Positions 1-9,052 of a stretch of DNA of 64,000 bases are shown piece after piece. The DNA comes from Bacillus sp. SKDU12 (GTDB lineage Bacteria > Bacillota > Bacilli > Bacillales > Bacillaceae): assembly GCF_010093085.1 (NCBI RefSeq), contig NZ_MSRC01000003.1:434001-498000 (forward strand). Reading direction: 5' to 3'. A program made the translations under genes and the position numbers. Within the stretch, counting starts at the first letter, position 1. Every line of letters begins with the position of its first letter. Below the pieces are notes generated by a model, which was given only the letters and a program-made list of their open reading frames with translations, made no database searches and was not told the DNA's origin.

Positions 1-625
1 ATGGTTCGGATCATACGAGGCGAAAGGCAAAGCGACAGGCCTTGAGAAACCGGAGTTCTATACGGAAAAACTGACGAGAAAAAAAGAAACAGAGCAGGCT
101 CATTTGTGCCTCGGATTTAAAGGTCTTGAGGTTGGCAATGAACGCATCTATGATTTAATTGTCCTGAATAATGTGCTCGGAGGCAGCATGAGCAGCCGGC
201 TGTTCCAAGATGTCCGCGAAGATAAAGGTCTCGCTTATTCTGTATACAGCTATCACAGCTCTTATGAAGACAGCGGAATGCTTACCATTTACGGCGGAAC
301 CGGTGCAAACCAGCTTCAGCAGCTGTCAGAAACAATTCAAGAAACCCTCAGTACATTAAAACGCGATGGCATTACCCAGAAAGAGCTGGAAAACAGCAAA
401 GAACAAATGAAGGGAAGCCTGATGCTAAGCTTAGAAAGCACAAACAGCAAAATGAGCCGAAACGGCAAAAATGAACTGCTTCTGGGCAAACATAAAACAT
501 TAGATGAGATCATCAATGAATTAAACGCTGTAAACTTAGAGCGTGTCAACGGTCTTGCCAGACAGCTGTTTACTGATGACTATGCACTGTCACTCATCAG
601 CCCTTCCGGCAATATGCCGTCTTAA
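1..625 (+). CDS. mlpA: M16-family zinc protease MlpA, C-terminal part (5' end outside window)
   Basis: The reading frame is open from base 2 to a stop at 623-625, so only the last ~207 codons of a ~410-residue protein are present. The segment carries the conserved C-terminal M16 pattern, with GGSMSSRLFQDVREDKGLAYSV-type residues around codons 60-80 and the R..Y pair that helps bind substrate peptide. The zinc-binding HxxEH half lies upstream of the window. In B. subtilis this processing-peptidase homologue sits just before ymxH and the dpa genes, as here. A strong terminator follows. Identification rests on sequence recognition and neighbourhood. Confidence 0.9.
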   Translation, partial: WFGSYEAKGKATGLEKPEFYTEKLTRKKETEQAHLCLGFKGLEVGNERIYDLIVLNNVLGGSMSSRLFQDVREDKGLAYSVYSYHSSYEDSGMLTIYGGTGANQLQQLSETIQETLSTLKRDGITQKELENSKEQMKGSLMLSLESTNSKMSRNGKNELLLGKHKTLDEIINELNAVNLERVNGLARQLFTDDYALSLISPSGNMPS

Positions 626-634
626 AAAGGAAAC

Positions 635-666
635 GCCTGCTCCAAAATGGAGCAGGCATTTTTTTA
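635..666 (+). terminator. Rho-independent terminator after mlpA
   Basis: A perfect 9-bp stem GCCTGCTCC/GGAGCAGGC with a 5-nt loop is followed by a run of seven T. It lies ten bases after the mlpA stop and ends that transcript. Confidence 0.93.
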
Positions 667-703
667 TCCCTTTGATCATACATAGTACAAGGGGGTGACA
701 GAC

Positions 704-961
704 TTGAGGCTCAGTGAATTATCAGGAAAGGAAATTGTGGACATCAAAAAAGCTGAACGGCTGGGAGTGCTCGGCCAGACCGATTTAGAAATCAATGAAC
801 AGGATGGCCAGATTACAGCACTCCTCATTCCGACAATGAAGTGGTTTGGTTTGAGAAAACAAGGTCATGATATCCGTGTCCCCTGGCACCATATTCAAAA
901 GATCGGATCAGATATGATCATATTAGACGTACCTGAGGAAATGTCTCCTCGACAAGAGTAA
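704..961 (+). CDS. ymxH: YlmC/YmxH-family sporulation protein (PRC-barrel type)
   Basis: An 85-residue protein of the small YlmC/YmxH family, which has a PRC-barrel-like fold and is conserved in endospore formers. Its biochemical role is not established. I chose the TTG at 704 (product starting MRLSELSGKE) because AAGGGGGTG lies about 6 nt upstream. The in-frame GTG at 695 lies inside that ribosome-binding site and would add only three residues. The body shows the family pattern LERLGVLG...DLEIN and a VPWHHIQKIGSDMIILD tail. It stands alone between two terminators, ahead of the dipicolinate synthase genes. Confidence 0.85.
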   Translation: MRLSELSGKEIVDIKKAERLGVLGQTDLEINEQDGQITALLIPTMKWFGLRKQGHDIRVPWHHIQKIGSDMIILDVPEEMSPRQE

Positions 962-1003
962 ATGAAAAAGCCCAAAAAGACTGTAATAGGGGCTTTCAAG
1001 TAA

Positions 1004-1032
1004 ACATCGGCTCTGACAGCCGATGTTTTTTT
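1004..1032 (+). terminator. Terminator after ymxH
   Basis: Perfect 9-bp stem ACATCGGCT/AGCCGATGT with a 5-nt loop, then T7. A weaker AAAGCCC...GGGGCTTT hairpin lies just before it. Confidence 0.9.
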
Positions 1033-1057
1033 ATATGAAAAAAGGATGTTTTAATTC

Positions 1058-1085
1058 ACCGGTAATTCCTTTTGATCATAGGATG
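1058..1085 (+). promoter_or_regulatory. Candidate sigma-K promoter of dpaAB
   Basis: An ACC element (1058-1060) is separated by 16 nt from CATAGGATG (1077-1085). The sigma-K pattern is roughly AC, 14-16 nt, CATAnnnTA, so the -35, the spacing and seven of the nine -10 positions fit. Dipicolinate synthase is known to be made in the mother cell under sigma-K, which supports the reading. It rests on motif matching only. Confidence 0.5.
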
Positions 1086-1140
1086 AAGGGGAGCTTAACA
1101 ACTAGAGATCCAGTATATACAAAGAAGGTGAACGTTTAGC

Positions 1141-2034
1141 ATGTTAACCGGATTGAAAATGGCAGTTATCGGCGGTGACGCAAGACAGCTCGAAATTATA
1201 AGAAAGCTCACTGAACAGCAGGCTGACATCTATCTCGTCGGTTTTGACCAATTGGATCACGGTTTTACCGGAGCAGTAAAATGCAATATTGATGAAATCC
1301 CTTTTCAGCAAATTGACAGTATCATTCTTCCAGTGTCTGCGACAACAGGAGAAGGTGTCGTATCAACTGTATTTTCGAATGAAGAAGTTGTGTTAAAACA
1401 GGAACATCTTGACAAAACGCCTGCACACTGTGTTATTTTCTCAGGAATTGCTAACGATTATTTAGAAAATATTGCAGAGCGAGCAAACAGAAAACTTGTT
1501 AAGCTGTTTGAGCGGGATGACATTGCGATTTACAATTCTATCCCGACAGTAGAAGGAACGATCATGCTGGCTATTCAGCACACGGATTATACGATACACG
1601 GATCTCAGGTGGCTGTTCTCGGTTTGGGACGCACCGGGATGACGATTGCCCGTGCATTTGCCGCGCTTGGGGCAAATGTAAAAGTGGGGGCAAGAAGTTC
1701 AGCACATCTGGCACGTATCACTGAAATGGGGCTTATTCCTTTTCACACCGATGAGCTGAAAGAGCATGTCAAAGATATAGATATTTGTATTAATACGATA
1801 CCGAGTATGGTTTTAAATCAAACGGTTATTTCTAATATGACACCAAAAACATTAATATTGGATCTGGCCTCACGTCCTGGAGGAACGGATTTTGACTATG
1901 CCGAAAAACAGGGAATTAAAGCACTTCTTGCGCCTGGTCTTCCAGGGATTGTCGCTCCTAAAACAGCCGGACAAATCCTCGCAAACGTCTTAAGTAAGCT
2001 TTTGGCTGAATTACAAGCTGAGGAGGGGAAATAA
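1141..2034 (+). CDS. dpaA: Dipicolinate synthase subunit A
   Basis: A 297-residue protein matching SpoVFA/DpaA, the NAD(P)-binding subunit that, with DpaB, oxidises dihydrodipicolinate to dipicolinic acid in the mother cell. DPA is then loaded into the forespore core with calcium. The N-terminal third is a family-specific domain (VIGGDARQLE near residue 10). The second half is a Rossmann fold with GLGRTGMT at about residue 161. An AGAAGGTGAAC ribosome site precedes the ATG. The stop is two bases before dpaB, so the two are co-transcribed, and lysine-pathway genes supplying the substrate follow. Confidence 0.96.
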   Translation: MLTGLKMAVIGGDARQLEIIRKLTEQQADIYLVGFDQLDHGFTGAVKCNIDEIPFQQIDSIILPVSATTGEGVVSTVFSNEEVVLKQEHLDKTPAHCVIFSGIANDYLENIAERANRKLVKLFERDDIAIYNSIPTVEGTIMLAIQHTDYTIHGSQVAVLGLGRTGMTIARAFAALGANVKVGARSSAHLARITEMGLIPFHTDELKEHVKDIDICINTIPSMVLNQTVISNMTPKTLILDLASRPGGTDFDYAEKQGIKALLAPGLPGIVAPKTAGQILANVLSKLLAELQAEEGK

Positions 2035-2036
2035 GG

Positions 2037-2639
2037 ATGTCGTTATTAAAAGGAAAAAGAATCGGATTTGGGCTGACGGGATCGCATTGCACATATGAAG
2101 CAGTTTTTCCGCAAATAGAGGCGCTCGTCAATGAAGGTGCTGAAGTTCGTCCTGTTGTCACATTTAATGTGAAATCCACCAATACCCGATTTGGAGAGGG
2201 AGCAGAGTGGGTTAAAAAAATTGAAGACCTGACTGGATATGAGGCTATTGATTCTATTGTAAAGGCAGAGCCCCTCGGGCCGAAACTTCCCCTTGACTGC
2301 ATGGTCATTGCCCCTTTAACCGGTAATTCAATGAGCAAGCTGGCAAATGCCATGACGGACAGTCCAGTTCTGATGGCTGCAAAAGCGACAATCCGCAACA
2401 ATAGGCCGGTCGTTCTTGGCATCTCGACAAATGATGCTCTCGGTTTAAATGGAACAAATTTAATGAGGCTCATGTCCACAAAAAATATTTTTTTCATTCC
2501 ATTTGGGCAAGACGATCCCTTTAACAAACCGAATTCAATGGTAGCCAAAATGGATCTGCTTCCGCAAACCATTGAAAAGGCGCTCGTGCATCAGCAGCTT
2601 CAGCCCATTCTTGTTAAGAATTATCAGGGAAATGACTAA
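2037..2639 (+). CDS. dpaB: Dipicolinate synthase subunit B
   Basis: A 200-residue flavoprotein-like protein of the SpoVFB/DpaB family and partner of DpaA in making dipicolinic acid. It starts with the family signature GKRIGFGLTGSHCTYE, a flavin/Rossmann loop, and contains PLTGNSMSKLANAMTDSPVLMAAKA-type residues around 95-120, as in phosphopantothenoylcysteine decarboxylase-like folds. The ATG lies 2 nt beyond the dpaA stop, and AGGAGGGGAA at the end of dpaA is its ribosome-binding site. Sporulation mother-cell function is inferred from the family. Confidence 0.96.
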   Translation: MSLLKGKRIGFGLTGSHCTYEAVFPQIEALVNEGAEVRPVVTFNVKSTNTRFGEGAEWVKKIEDLTGYEAIDSIVKAEPLGPKLPLDCMVIAPLTGNSMSKLANAMTDSPVLMAAKATIRNNRPVVLGISTNDALGLNGTNLMRLMSTKNIFFIPFGQDDPFNKPNSMVAKMDLLPQTIEKALVHQQLQPILVKNYQGND

Positions 2640-2764
2640 ATTTACAGAAAATCTTTCCCGAACTAAAAAATTCGGTCATTACCTGCAAATTCTATGGTAA
2701 AATAAAACGTAAAATCATAGTCAAATCAATTCAATGAAGCTGATTGGCGGAAGGAGTTTTACAG

Positions 2765-3805
2765 ATGGGAAGAGGTTTACATGTAGCTGTTGTCGGAGCG
2801 ACAGGGGCTGTGGGACAACAAATGCTGAAAACACTTGAAGACAGAAACTTTGAAATGGACACACTTACATTGCTATCTTCAAAACGCTCTGCCGGGACAA
2901 AAGTTACGTTTAAAGGTGAAGAGCTGACTGTTCAGGAAGCTTCTCCAGAGAGCTTTGAAGGAGTAAATATTGCGTTGTTCAGCGCTGGAGGAAGTGTATC
3001 ACAAGCATTGGCACCAGAGGCTGTAAAACGCGGCGCTATTGTTATAGATAATACGAGTGCATTCCGTATGGATGAAAATACACCGCTTGTTGTGCCTGAA
3101 GTGAATGAGGCAGACTTGCATGAACACAACGGCATCATTGCCAACCCGAACTGCTCTACAATCCAAATGGTTGCGGCTCTGGAGCCGATCCGCAAAGCAT
3201 ATGGCTTAAATAAAGTCATCGTATCAACTTACCAGGCGGTATCAGGAGCGGGGAATGAGGCTGTAAAAGAGCTTTACAGCCAAACACAGGCGATTTTAAA
3301 CCAAGAAGAAATTGAGCCAGCGATCATGCCTGTAAAAGGGGACGAAAAACACTATCAAATCGCTTTCAACGCGATTCCGCAAATTGACAAGTTCCAAGAT
3401 AACGGCTATACGTTTGAGGAAATGAAAATGATAAATGAAACGAAAAAAATCATGCACGCGCCTGAGCTTCAAGTAGCGGCTACCTGTGTGAGACTGCCTG
3501 TTCAAACGGGACACTCAGAGTCCGTCTACATTGAGGTAGACCGTGATGACGCTACAGTTGAAGATATAAAAAATCTATTAAAAGAAGCACCGGGCGTGAC
3601 ACTTCAGGATGACCCGAGCCAGCAGCTATATCCGATGCCGGCAGATGCCGTCGGCAAAAACGATGTATTTGTAGGCCGCATCCGCAAAGATTTGGACAGA
3701 GCAAACGGTTTTCATTTATGGGTTGTTTCTGATAACCTATTAAAAGGCGCAGCATGGAACTCTGTTCAAATTGCAGAAAGCCTGAAAAAATTAAATCTCG
3801 TATAA
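2765..3805 (+). CDS. asd: Aspartate-semialdehyde dehydrogenase
   Basis: A 346-residue enzyme that reduces aspartyl phosphate to aspartate semialdehyde with NADPH, the branch point to lysine/DAP, threonine and methionine. The nucleotide loop GATGAVGQ lies near residue 11 and the catalytic cysteine sits in PNCSTIQ near residue 130. Substrate-binding residues lie in the second half (QTGHSESV). The ATG at 2765 is preferred over the upstream in-frame start at 2744 because GGAAGGAG precedes it and the product length equals the B. subtilis protein. It leads the asd-dapG-dapA set, which also feeds dipicolinate synthesis next door. Confidence 0.96.
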   Translation: MGRGLHVAVVGATGAVGQQMLKTLEDRNFEMDTLTLLSSKRSAGTKVTFKGEELTVQEASPESFEGVNIALFSAGGSVSQALAPEAVKRGAIVIDNTSAFRMDENTPLVVPEVNEADLHEHNGIIANPNCSTIQMVAALEPIRKAYGLNKVIVSTYQAVSGAGNEAVKELYSQTQAILNQEEIEPAIMPVKGDEKHYQIAFNAIPQIDKFQDNGYTFEEMKMINETKKIMHAPELQVAATCVRLPVQTGHSESVYIEVDRDDATVEDIKNLLKEAPGVTLQDDPSQQLYPMPADAVGKNDVFVGRIRKDLDRANGFHLWVVSDNLLKGAAWNSVQIAESLKKLNLV

Positions 3806-3830
3806 AAGAGTGAATTTCCTAAAGGCGAAT

Positions 3831-3866
3831 AGAAGAGAGTAAGGCATAATCAGCCTGCTCTCTTCT
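3831..3866 (+). terminator. Hairpin between asd and dapG, no T-tract
   Basis: AGAAGAGAG (3831-3839) pairs perfectly with CTCTCTTCT (3858-3866), and an inner AGGC/GCCT adds to the stem. No U-run follows (GTTACG), so it may be a transcript-stabilising or partial-attenuation hairpin rather than a full terminator. Confidence 0.6.
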
Positions 3867-3896
3867 GTTACGTCCGAATAATTTGGAGTGAAAACA

Positions 3897-5111
3897 ATGA
3901 AGATAATTGTTCAAAAGTTCGGCGGAACATCGGTAAAAGATGATAAAGGCCGCAAACTGGCTTTAGAGCATATTAAAGAAGCAATCAGTGAAGGATATAA
4001 GGTTGTTGTGGTCGTTTCAGCAATGGGCCGAAAAGGGGACCCGTACGCTACAGATTCTTTGCTGGGCCTGCTTTACGGCGATCAGTCAGCAATTTCTCCG
4101 CGAGAGCAGGATTTGCTCTTATCTTGTGGAGAGACCATTTCTTCTGTCGTTTTTACAAGTATGCTTCTTGAAAATGGCGTGAAAGCAGCAGCGCTGACAG
4201 GGGCTCAAGCTGGTTTTTTGACGAATGATCAGCATACCAATGCAAAGATCATGGAAATGAAACCGGAGCGTTTATTCGGTGTGCTCGCGAATCATGACGC
4301 TGTCGTTGTCGCAGGGTTCCAGGGCGCAACTGAAAAGGGTGATACAACAACGATCGGCAGAGGGGGCAGTGATACATCCGCAGCCGCACTCGGAGCAGCT
4401 ATTGATGCGAAATACATCGATATTTTCACCGATGTAGAAGGTGTGATGACTGCTGACCCGAGAGTGGTAGAAAATGCGAAACCGCTTCCCGTTGTAACAT
4501 ATACAGAAATTTGCAACTTGGCTTATCAAGGGGCGAAGGTCATCCATCCGCGTGCTGTGGAAATTGCGATGCAAGCTAAGGTTCCGATCCGCGTTCGTTC
4601 GACTTATTCAAAAGATAAAGGCACATTGGTGACATCGCATCACTCCTCTAAAGTCGGCAGCGATGTTTTTGACAGACTGATTACGGGAATTGCCCATGTC
4701 AAAGATGTCACACAGTTCAAAGTGCCTGCCAAAATCGGCCAGTATAATGTTCAGACTGAAGTATTTAAGGCAATGGCTAACGCGGGAATCAGTGTCGATT
4801 TCTTTAATATTACACCTAGTGAAATCGTATACACGGTGGCCGGAAGTAAAACAGAAACCGCTCAGCGGATTTTAATGGATATGGGCTATGAGCCGACAGT
4901 AACAAGGGATTGCGCGAAGGTATCGGCGGTGGGAGCTGGCATTATGGGTGTTCCTGGTGTCACGTCTAAAATTGTTTCTGCTCTTTCCGAAAAAGAAATT
5001 CCGATCCTTCAGTCGGCTGACAGCCATACGACGATATGGGTGCTCGTCCATGAAGCGGACATGGTCCCTGCTGTAAACGCTTTGCATGAAGTGTTTGAAC
5101 TTTCCAAGTAA
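3897..5111 (+). CDS. dapG: Aspartokinase I, alpha/beta (DAP-sensitive type)
   Basis: A 404-residue monofunctional aspartokinase that phosphorylates aspartate. Residues 5-12 are the KFGGTSV kinase signature, and the nucleotide/substrate loop TTIGRGGSDTSA lies near residue 150. Two ACT domains occupy the last ~140 residues. B. subtilis DapG is inhibited by meso-diaminopimelate and supplies cell-wall precursors. I place the start at ATG 3897, nine bases after GGAG, rather than the GTG at 3888. It sits between asd and dapA, giving a contiguous DAP pathway block. Confidence 0.95.
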   Translation: MKIIVQKFGGTSVKDDKGRKLALEHIKEAISEGYKVVVVVSAMGRKGDPYATDSLLGLLYGDQSAISPREQDLLLSCGETISSVVFTSMLLENGVKAAALTGAQAGFLTNDQHTNAKIMEMKPERLFGVLANHDAVVVAGFQGATEKGDTTTIGRGGSDTSAAALGAAIDAKYIDIFTDVEGVMTADPRVVENAKPLPVVTYTEICNLAYQGAKVIHPRAVEIAMQAKVPIRVRSTYSKDKGTLVTSHHSSKVGSDVFDRLITGIAHVKDVTQFKVPAKIGQYNVQTEVFKAMANAGISVDFFNITPSEIVYTVAGSKTETAQRILMDMGYEPTVTRDCAKVSAVGAGIMGVPGVTSKIVSALSEKEIPILQSADSHTTIWVLVHEADMVPAVNALHEVFELSK

Positions 5112-5141
5112 ATGTGATTGAATCATGATGAGGTGAATAAA

Positions 5142-6014
5142 ATGAATTTCGGAAATGTGTCTACTGCGATGATTACACCCTTTGACAATAAAGGGAATGT
5201 AGACTTTCAAAAACTGTCTACACTGATTGATTACTTGTTGAAAAACGGAACGGATTCTTTAGTAGTAGCGGGAACGACTGGAGAGTCCCCAACTCTTTCG
5301 ACTGAAGAAAAAATCGCGCTTTTTGAATATACGGTAAAAGAAGTGAACGGTCGGGTGCCGGTTATTGCAGGTACTGGAAGCAACAATACGAAAGCTTCTA
5401 TCAAGCTGACAAAAAAAGCTGAAGAAGCGGGCGTAGACGCGGTCATGCTAGTCACACCGTATTATAATAAACCTTCTCAAGAAGGAATGTACCAGCATTT
5501 TAAAGCAATTGCGGCAGAAACGTCTCTTCCGATTATGCTTTATAATGTGCCGGGCCGCACGGTTGCTTCTCTTGCTCCTGAAACGACGATCCGTTTGGCG
5601 GCAGATATTCCAAATGTGATTGCGATTAAAGAAGCGAGCGGAGACCTCGAAGCCATTACAAAAATTGTTGCGGAAACGCCGGAAGACTTCTCTGTCTATT
5701 CAGGAGATGACGCCCTGACGCTGCCTATTCTCTCAATCGGAGGAAGAGGAGTTGTGTCAGTAGCAAGCCATATTGCTGGCTCTGATATGCAGCAAATGAT
5801 TAAAAATTATACGAATGGGCAAACAGCTAATGCGGCACTGATTCATCAGAAACTGCTGCCGATTATGAAAGAACTGTTTAAAGCGCCTAATCCTGCTCCT
5901 GTCAAAACAGCGCTTCAGCTGAGAGGCCTAGATGTCGGTTCAGTGCGTCTTCCTCTTGTCCCGTTATCCGAGGATGAACGTTTGAGCTTAAGCAGCACGA
6001 TCAGCGAACTGTAA
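5142..6014 (+). CDS. dapA: 4-hydroxy-tetrahydrodipicolinate synthase
   Basis: A 290-residue TIM-barrel enzyme that condenses pyruvate with aspartate semialdehyde. The Schiff-base lysine sits in AIKEASGD (about residue 163), the catalytic tyrosine in MLYNVPGRT (about 135), and the GTTGESPTLS substrate loop near residue 45. ATG 5142 follows GATGAGGTGAATAAA. Upstream in-frame codons would add eight residues without a ribosome site. It is the last gene of the asd-dapG-dapA block, and its product is the precursor of both lysine and spore dipicolinate. Confidence 0.95.
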   Translation: MNFGNVSTAMITPFDNKGNVDFQKLSTLIDYLLKNGTDSLVVAGTTGESPTLSTEEKIALFEYTVKEVNGRVPVIAGTGSNNTKASIKLTKKAEEAGVDAVMLVTPYYNKPSQEGMYQHFKAIAAETSLPIMLYNVPGRTVASLAPETTIRLAADIPNVIAIKEASGDLEAITKIVAETPEDFSVYSGDDALTLPILSIGGRGVVSVASHIAGSDMQQMIKNYTNGQTANAALIHQKLLPIMKELFKAPNPAPVKTALQLRGLDVGSVRLPLVPLSEDERLSLSSTISEL

Positions 6015-6039
6015 GAAAAATTTCATACAGTGAAACAAA

Positions 6040-6078
6040 CGCGGTCATTCTCACATTCAGCTGAGTTTGACCGTTTCT
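6040..6078 (+). terminator. Weak terminator-like hairpin after dapA
   Basis: GGTCA/TGACC arms flank a long loop that itself contains CAGCTG, followed by TTTCTTAT. The stem is short, so termination efficiency is uncertain. Confidence 0.4.
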
Positions 6079-6115
6079 TATACATATTGGTTTTCCCTAA
6101 ACCTTCTGCTTTATC

Positions 6116-6145
6116 TTGTTTTCTAAATTTACTTTCAGTTATAAT
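6116..6145 (+). promoter_or_regulatory. Candidate sigma-A promoter of rnjB
   Basis: TTGTTT (6116-6121) and TATAAT (6140-6145) are separated by 18 nt, about 48 nt upstream of the rnjB start. Confidence 0.5.
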
Positions 6146-6192
6146 AGGAACAAGTGATGATGGACGGGTATGAGATTAGGAGGATATAGATT

Positions 6193-7860
6193 TTGAAAAA
6201 GAAAAATACAGAAAACGTTAGAATTATCGCCCTTGGCGGTGTCGGAGAAATTGGGAAGAACCTGTATGTCATTGAAATTGATTCAGACATATTTGTCGTT
6301 GATGCGGGCCTCATGCATCCAGAAAATGAAATGCTCGGTATTGATGTCGTGATTCCTGACATATCATATTTGATTGAACGGGCTGACCGCGTTAAAGCAA
6401 TCTTTTTAACGCACGGACACGATGAAAATATCGGCGGCGTTTTTTATTTATTAAACAAGCTGTCTGTTCCAGTATACGGAACAAAGCTGACGCTTGCATT
6501 GCTCAGAGAAAAATTAAAACAATACGGCCATAACCGAAAAACCGATTTAAGAGAAATTCACTCCAAATCTGTCATTACGTTTGAATCAACAAAAGTATCG
6601 TTCTTTAGAACGATTCACAGCATCCCTGATTCTGTAGGTGTGAGTCTTAAAACATCACTTGGCTCTATTGTATGTACGGGAGACTTTAAATTTGACCAAA
6701 CGCCTGCACTTAACCAAACGTGTGACATTGGAGAGATTGCCAAGATCGGCAATAGCGGCGTACTCGCTCTGCTTTCCGACAGTGCAAATGCGGAGCGCCC
6801 GGGATATACACCATCGGAAGCGGCTGTCAGCGGAGAAATTTCAGATGCCCTGTATAATTCAGTGAACCGGGTAATTATTGCTGTTTTCGCTTCGAATATT
6901 AATCGAATTCAGCAAGTCATTCATGCAGCAGCACAAAATGGCAGAAAAATTGCCGTTGCCGGAAAAAACCTTCAATCTGTTCTGCAGCTGGCTAGAAAGC
7001 TCGGATATATTGAAGCAGATGATGAATTGTTTATTTCTGTACAAGATGTCAAGAAGTATTCGAAGCGCGAAGTGGCCATTATTACGGCCGGGAGTCAAGG
7101 TGAGCCGTTAGCCGCTCTGACAAGAATGGCAAACAAAGCCCACAAACAGCTCAACATCGAAGAAGGGGATACGGTTGTTATCGCGTCAACACCAATCCCT
7201 GGGCAGGAACTTATTTATTCTAAAACAGTAGACCTTCTCGCGAGAGCCGGCGCACAAGTCATCTTTGCTCAAAAGCGTGTTCATGTATCTGGCCACGGCT
7301 CACAAGAAGAGTTAAAGCTGATGATCAATCTGCTTAAACCAAAATATTTAATTCCCGTAAACGGCGAATACAGAATGCAAAAAGCACATTCAAGAATCGC
7401 TGAAGAAATCGGCATGAAGCGCAGCGACATTTTCTTAATTGAAAAAGGCGATGTGGTTGAATTCCGCGGCCAAAACGTAAAAATCGGGGATAAAGTTCCA
7501 TACGGCAATATTTTAATCGATGGTTTAGGTGTCGGTGATATCGGCAATATCGTATTAAGAGACCGCCGCTTGCTTTCACAGGACGGAATTTTAATCGTTG
7601 TTATTACACTTGATAAACAAAAGAAACATCTTGTATCAGGACCAGAAATTATCACTCGCGGTTTTGTTTATGTAAGAGAGTCTGAAGGCCTGATTGTACA
7701 GGCGACTGAGATTGTCCGTTCTATCGTGACAGAAGCGACTGAAACATCAAATGTTGAATGGTCAACGCTGAAGCAGGCGATGAGGGATGCTTTGAACCAA
7801 TTCCTTTATGAAAAAACGAAACGTAAACCGATGATCATCCCAATTATTATGGAAGTATAA
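6193..7860 (+). CDS. rnjB: Ribonuclease J2
   Basis: A 555-residue metallo-beta-lactamase/beta-CASP ribonuclease, the J2 partner of RNase J1 in mRNA decay and rRNA maturation. The zinc motif near residue 73 reads HGHDEN, whereas J1-type proteins have HGHEDH. This degenerate motif is typical of the J2 paralogue and explains its weak nuclease activity. A SGDFKFD-type motif region appears as CTGDFKFDQTP near residue 160. The start is TTG at 6193 with AGGAGG upstream, the usual form for this gene. A terminator follows immediately. Confidence 0.95.
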   Translation: MKKKNTENVRIIALGGVGEIGKNLYVIEIDSDIFVVDAGLMHPENEMLGIDVVIPDISYLIERADRVKAIFLTHGHDENIGGVFYLLNKLSVPVYGTKLTLALLREKLKQYGHNRKTDLREIHSKSVITFESTKVSFFRTIHSIPDSVGVSLKTSLGSIVCTGDFKFDQTPALNQTCDIGEIAKIGNSGVLALLSDSANAERPGYTPSEAAVSGEISDALYNSVNRVIIAVFASNINRIQQVIHAAAQNGRKIAVAGKNLQSVLQLARKLGYIEADDELFISVQDVKKYSKREVAIITAGSQGEPLAALTRMANKAHKQLNIEEGDTVVIASTPIPGQELIYSKTVDLLARAGAQVIFAQKRVHVSGHGSQEELKLMINLLKPKYLIPVNGEYRMQKAHSRIAEEIGMKRSDIFLIEKGDVVEFRGQNVKIGDKVPYGNILIDGLGVGDIGNIVLRDRRLLSQDGILIVVITLDKQKKHLVSGPEIITRGFVYVRESEGLIVQATEIVRSIVTEATETSNVEWSTLKQAMRDALNQFLYEKTKRKPMIIPIIMEV

Positions 7861-7870
7861 TATCTATCTG

Positions 7871-7901
7871 AAGACCGGAGTTGCTCCGGTCTTTATTTTT
7901 T
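7871..7901 (+). terminator. Terminator after rnjB
   Basis: A perfect 10-bp stem AAGACCGGAG/CTCCGGTCTT with a 3-nt loop is followed by a T-rich tract. Confidence 0.92.
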
Positions 7902-7976
7902 GCCTTTTAAGCCGGGGATTGAATCGAATATCTTTGTTCATAATACAAAGAGAAACTCGGAAAGGGTGAAAACGAG

Positions 7977-8714
7977 ATGGATCATCGTATAGAAAACAAA
8001 GAAGAAGAGCGTCCTGAAAAAAATGATGCGAAAGACAGCATTATGAATAAAATACAGCAGCTAGGTGAAACGACGCTTCCACAGCTGCCCCAAGATACCA
8101 ATATTCATTGTCTGACCATTATCGGACAAATAGAAGGTCATGTTCAGCTTCCTCCGCAAAATAAAACAACAAAATATGAGCACGTCATCCCGCAGATTGT
8201 GGCAATTGAACAGAATCCCAAAATTGAAGGACTGCTGATCATATTAAATACTGTCGGAGGAGATGTTGAAGCGGGCCTCGCAATAGCGGAAATGCTGGCA
8301 TCATTATCAAAACCGACTGTTTCCATTGTGCTTGGCGGCGGGCATTCCATCGGTGTTCCGATTGCAGTATCATGTGATTACAGCTATATCGCTGAAACAG
8401 CCACGATGACTATTCACCCCGTTCGTCTGACAGGACTGGTGATTGGCGTGCCGCAAACCTTTGAATATTTGGATAAAATGCAAGAAAGAGTCGTGAAGTT
8501 TGTGACAAGCCATTCGAATGTAACCGAAGATAAGTTCAAAGAGCTGATGTTCTCAAAAGGAAATTTAACACGCGACATCGGAACAAATGTAGTCGGTAAG
8601 GATGCAGTTGAATACGGACTGATTGATCATACGGGCGGCGTCGGGCAGGCGATCAAGAAACTGAATGAGCTCATTGAAGAAGCAAGAGCAGAAGAAGGAC
8701 GGATGATTCAATGA
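7977..8714 (+). CDS. tepA: Translocation-enhancing ClpP-like protein TepA
   Basis: A 245-residue ClpP/SppA-superfamily (crotonase-fold) protein. The first ~40 residues are charged and probably disordered. The core shows [17 protein letters not shown] (about residue 85), [14 protein letters not shown] with the candidate nucleophile serine (about 121), and a TIHPVRLTG loop (about 145). B. subtilis TepA is implicated in helping protein export and in degrading spore proteins (reports differ), so the substrate is uncertain. The ribosome site is GGAAAGGGTGAAAACGAG. The stop overlaps the start of ylzJ by 4 nt, indicating translational coupling. Confidence 0.9.
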   Translation: MDHRIENKEEERPEKNDAKDSIMNKIQQLGETTLPQLPQDTNIHCLTIIGQIEGHVQLPPQNKTTKYEHVIPQIVAIEQNPKIEGLLIILNTVGGDVEAGLAIAEMLASLSKPTVSIVLGGGHSIGVPIAVSCDYSYIAETATMTIHPVRLTGLVIGVPQTFEYLDKMQERVVKFVTSHSNVTEDKFKELMFSKGNLTRDIGTNVVGKDAVEYGLIDHTGGVGQAIKKLNELIEEARAEEGRMIQ

Positions 8715-8923
8715 TTTTGTATACAGTGATGCCGCAGGAAATTATTTTTGCTGAACAGAACCAACAGACTAGCGCGCATGAGCAAATTGAATATCGAGGC
8801 GTGCCGCTTCTTGTCGAGATGAAAGGCAAAGAAGCAGAAGTCATTCAAATCATGAGCACAAATCCGATGCATTTTCTGCACCCGGACATTTCCCCGGGAC
8901 AAAAGCTGAAATTAAACGTATAA
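8711..8923 (+). CDS. ylzJ: YlzJ-like small protein
   Basis: A 70-residue protein of the YlzJ-like family, found next to tepA across Bacillus and of unknown function. It begins [13 protein letters not shown] and ends in a family-typical [16 protein letters not shown]. It overlaps the end of tepA by 4 nt (ATGA), so expression is probably coupled. No membrane segment or catalytic motif is visible. Confidence 0.82.
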   Translation: MILYTVMPQEIIFAEQNQQTSAHEQIEYRGVPLLVEMKGKEAEVIQIMSTNPMHFLHPDISPGQKLKLNV

Positions 8924-8954
8924 GATCCACCCCTTTTTTAAGGGGAAAATATGC

Positions 8955-9008
8955 TATAATAGGGGAATCCTACAGAAAAATGCAGCCTGTAAAACGGCTG
9001 CTTTCTTC
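8955..9008 (+). promoter_or_regulatory. spoIIIE leader: -10 element followed at once by a terminator-like hairpin
   Basis: A perfect TATAAT (8955-8960) without a good -35 is followed 21 nt on by GCAGCC...GGCTGC (8982-9001) and TTTCTTC. The hairpin may terminate tepA-ylzJ read-through or attenuate a short leader before spoIIIE. A second hairpin, CCCCTT/AAGGGG, lies just upstream. Confidence 0.45.
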
Positions 9009-9052
9009 ATTATGAATGAACTTACATTTTTTAACGCAGTAAGGTGATGAGT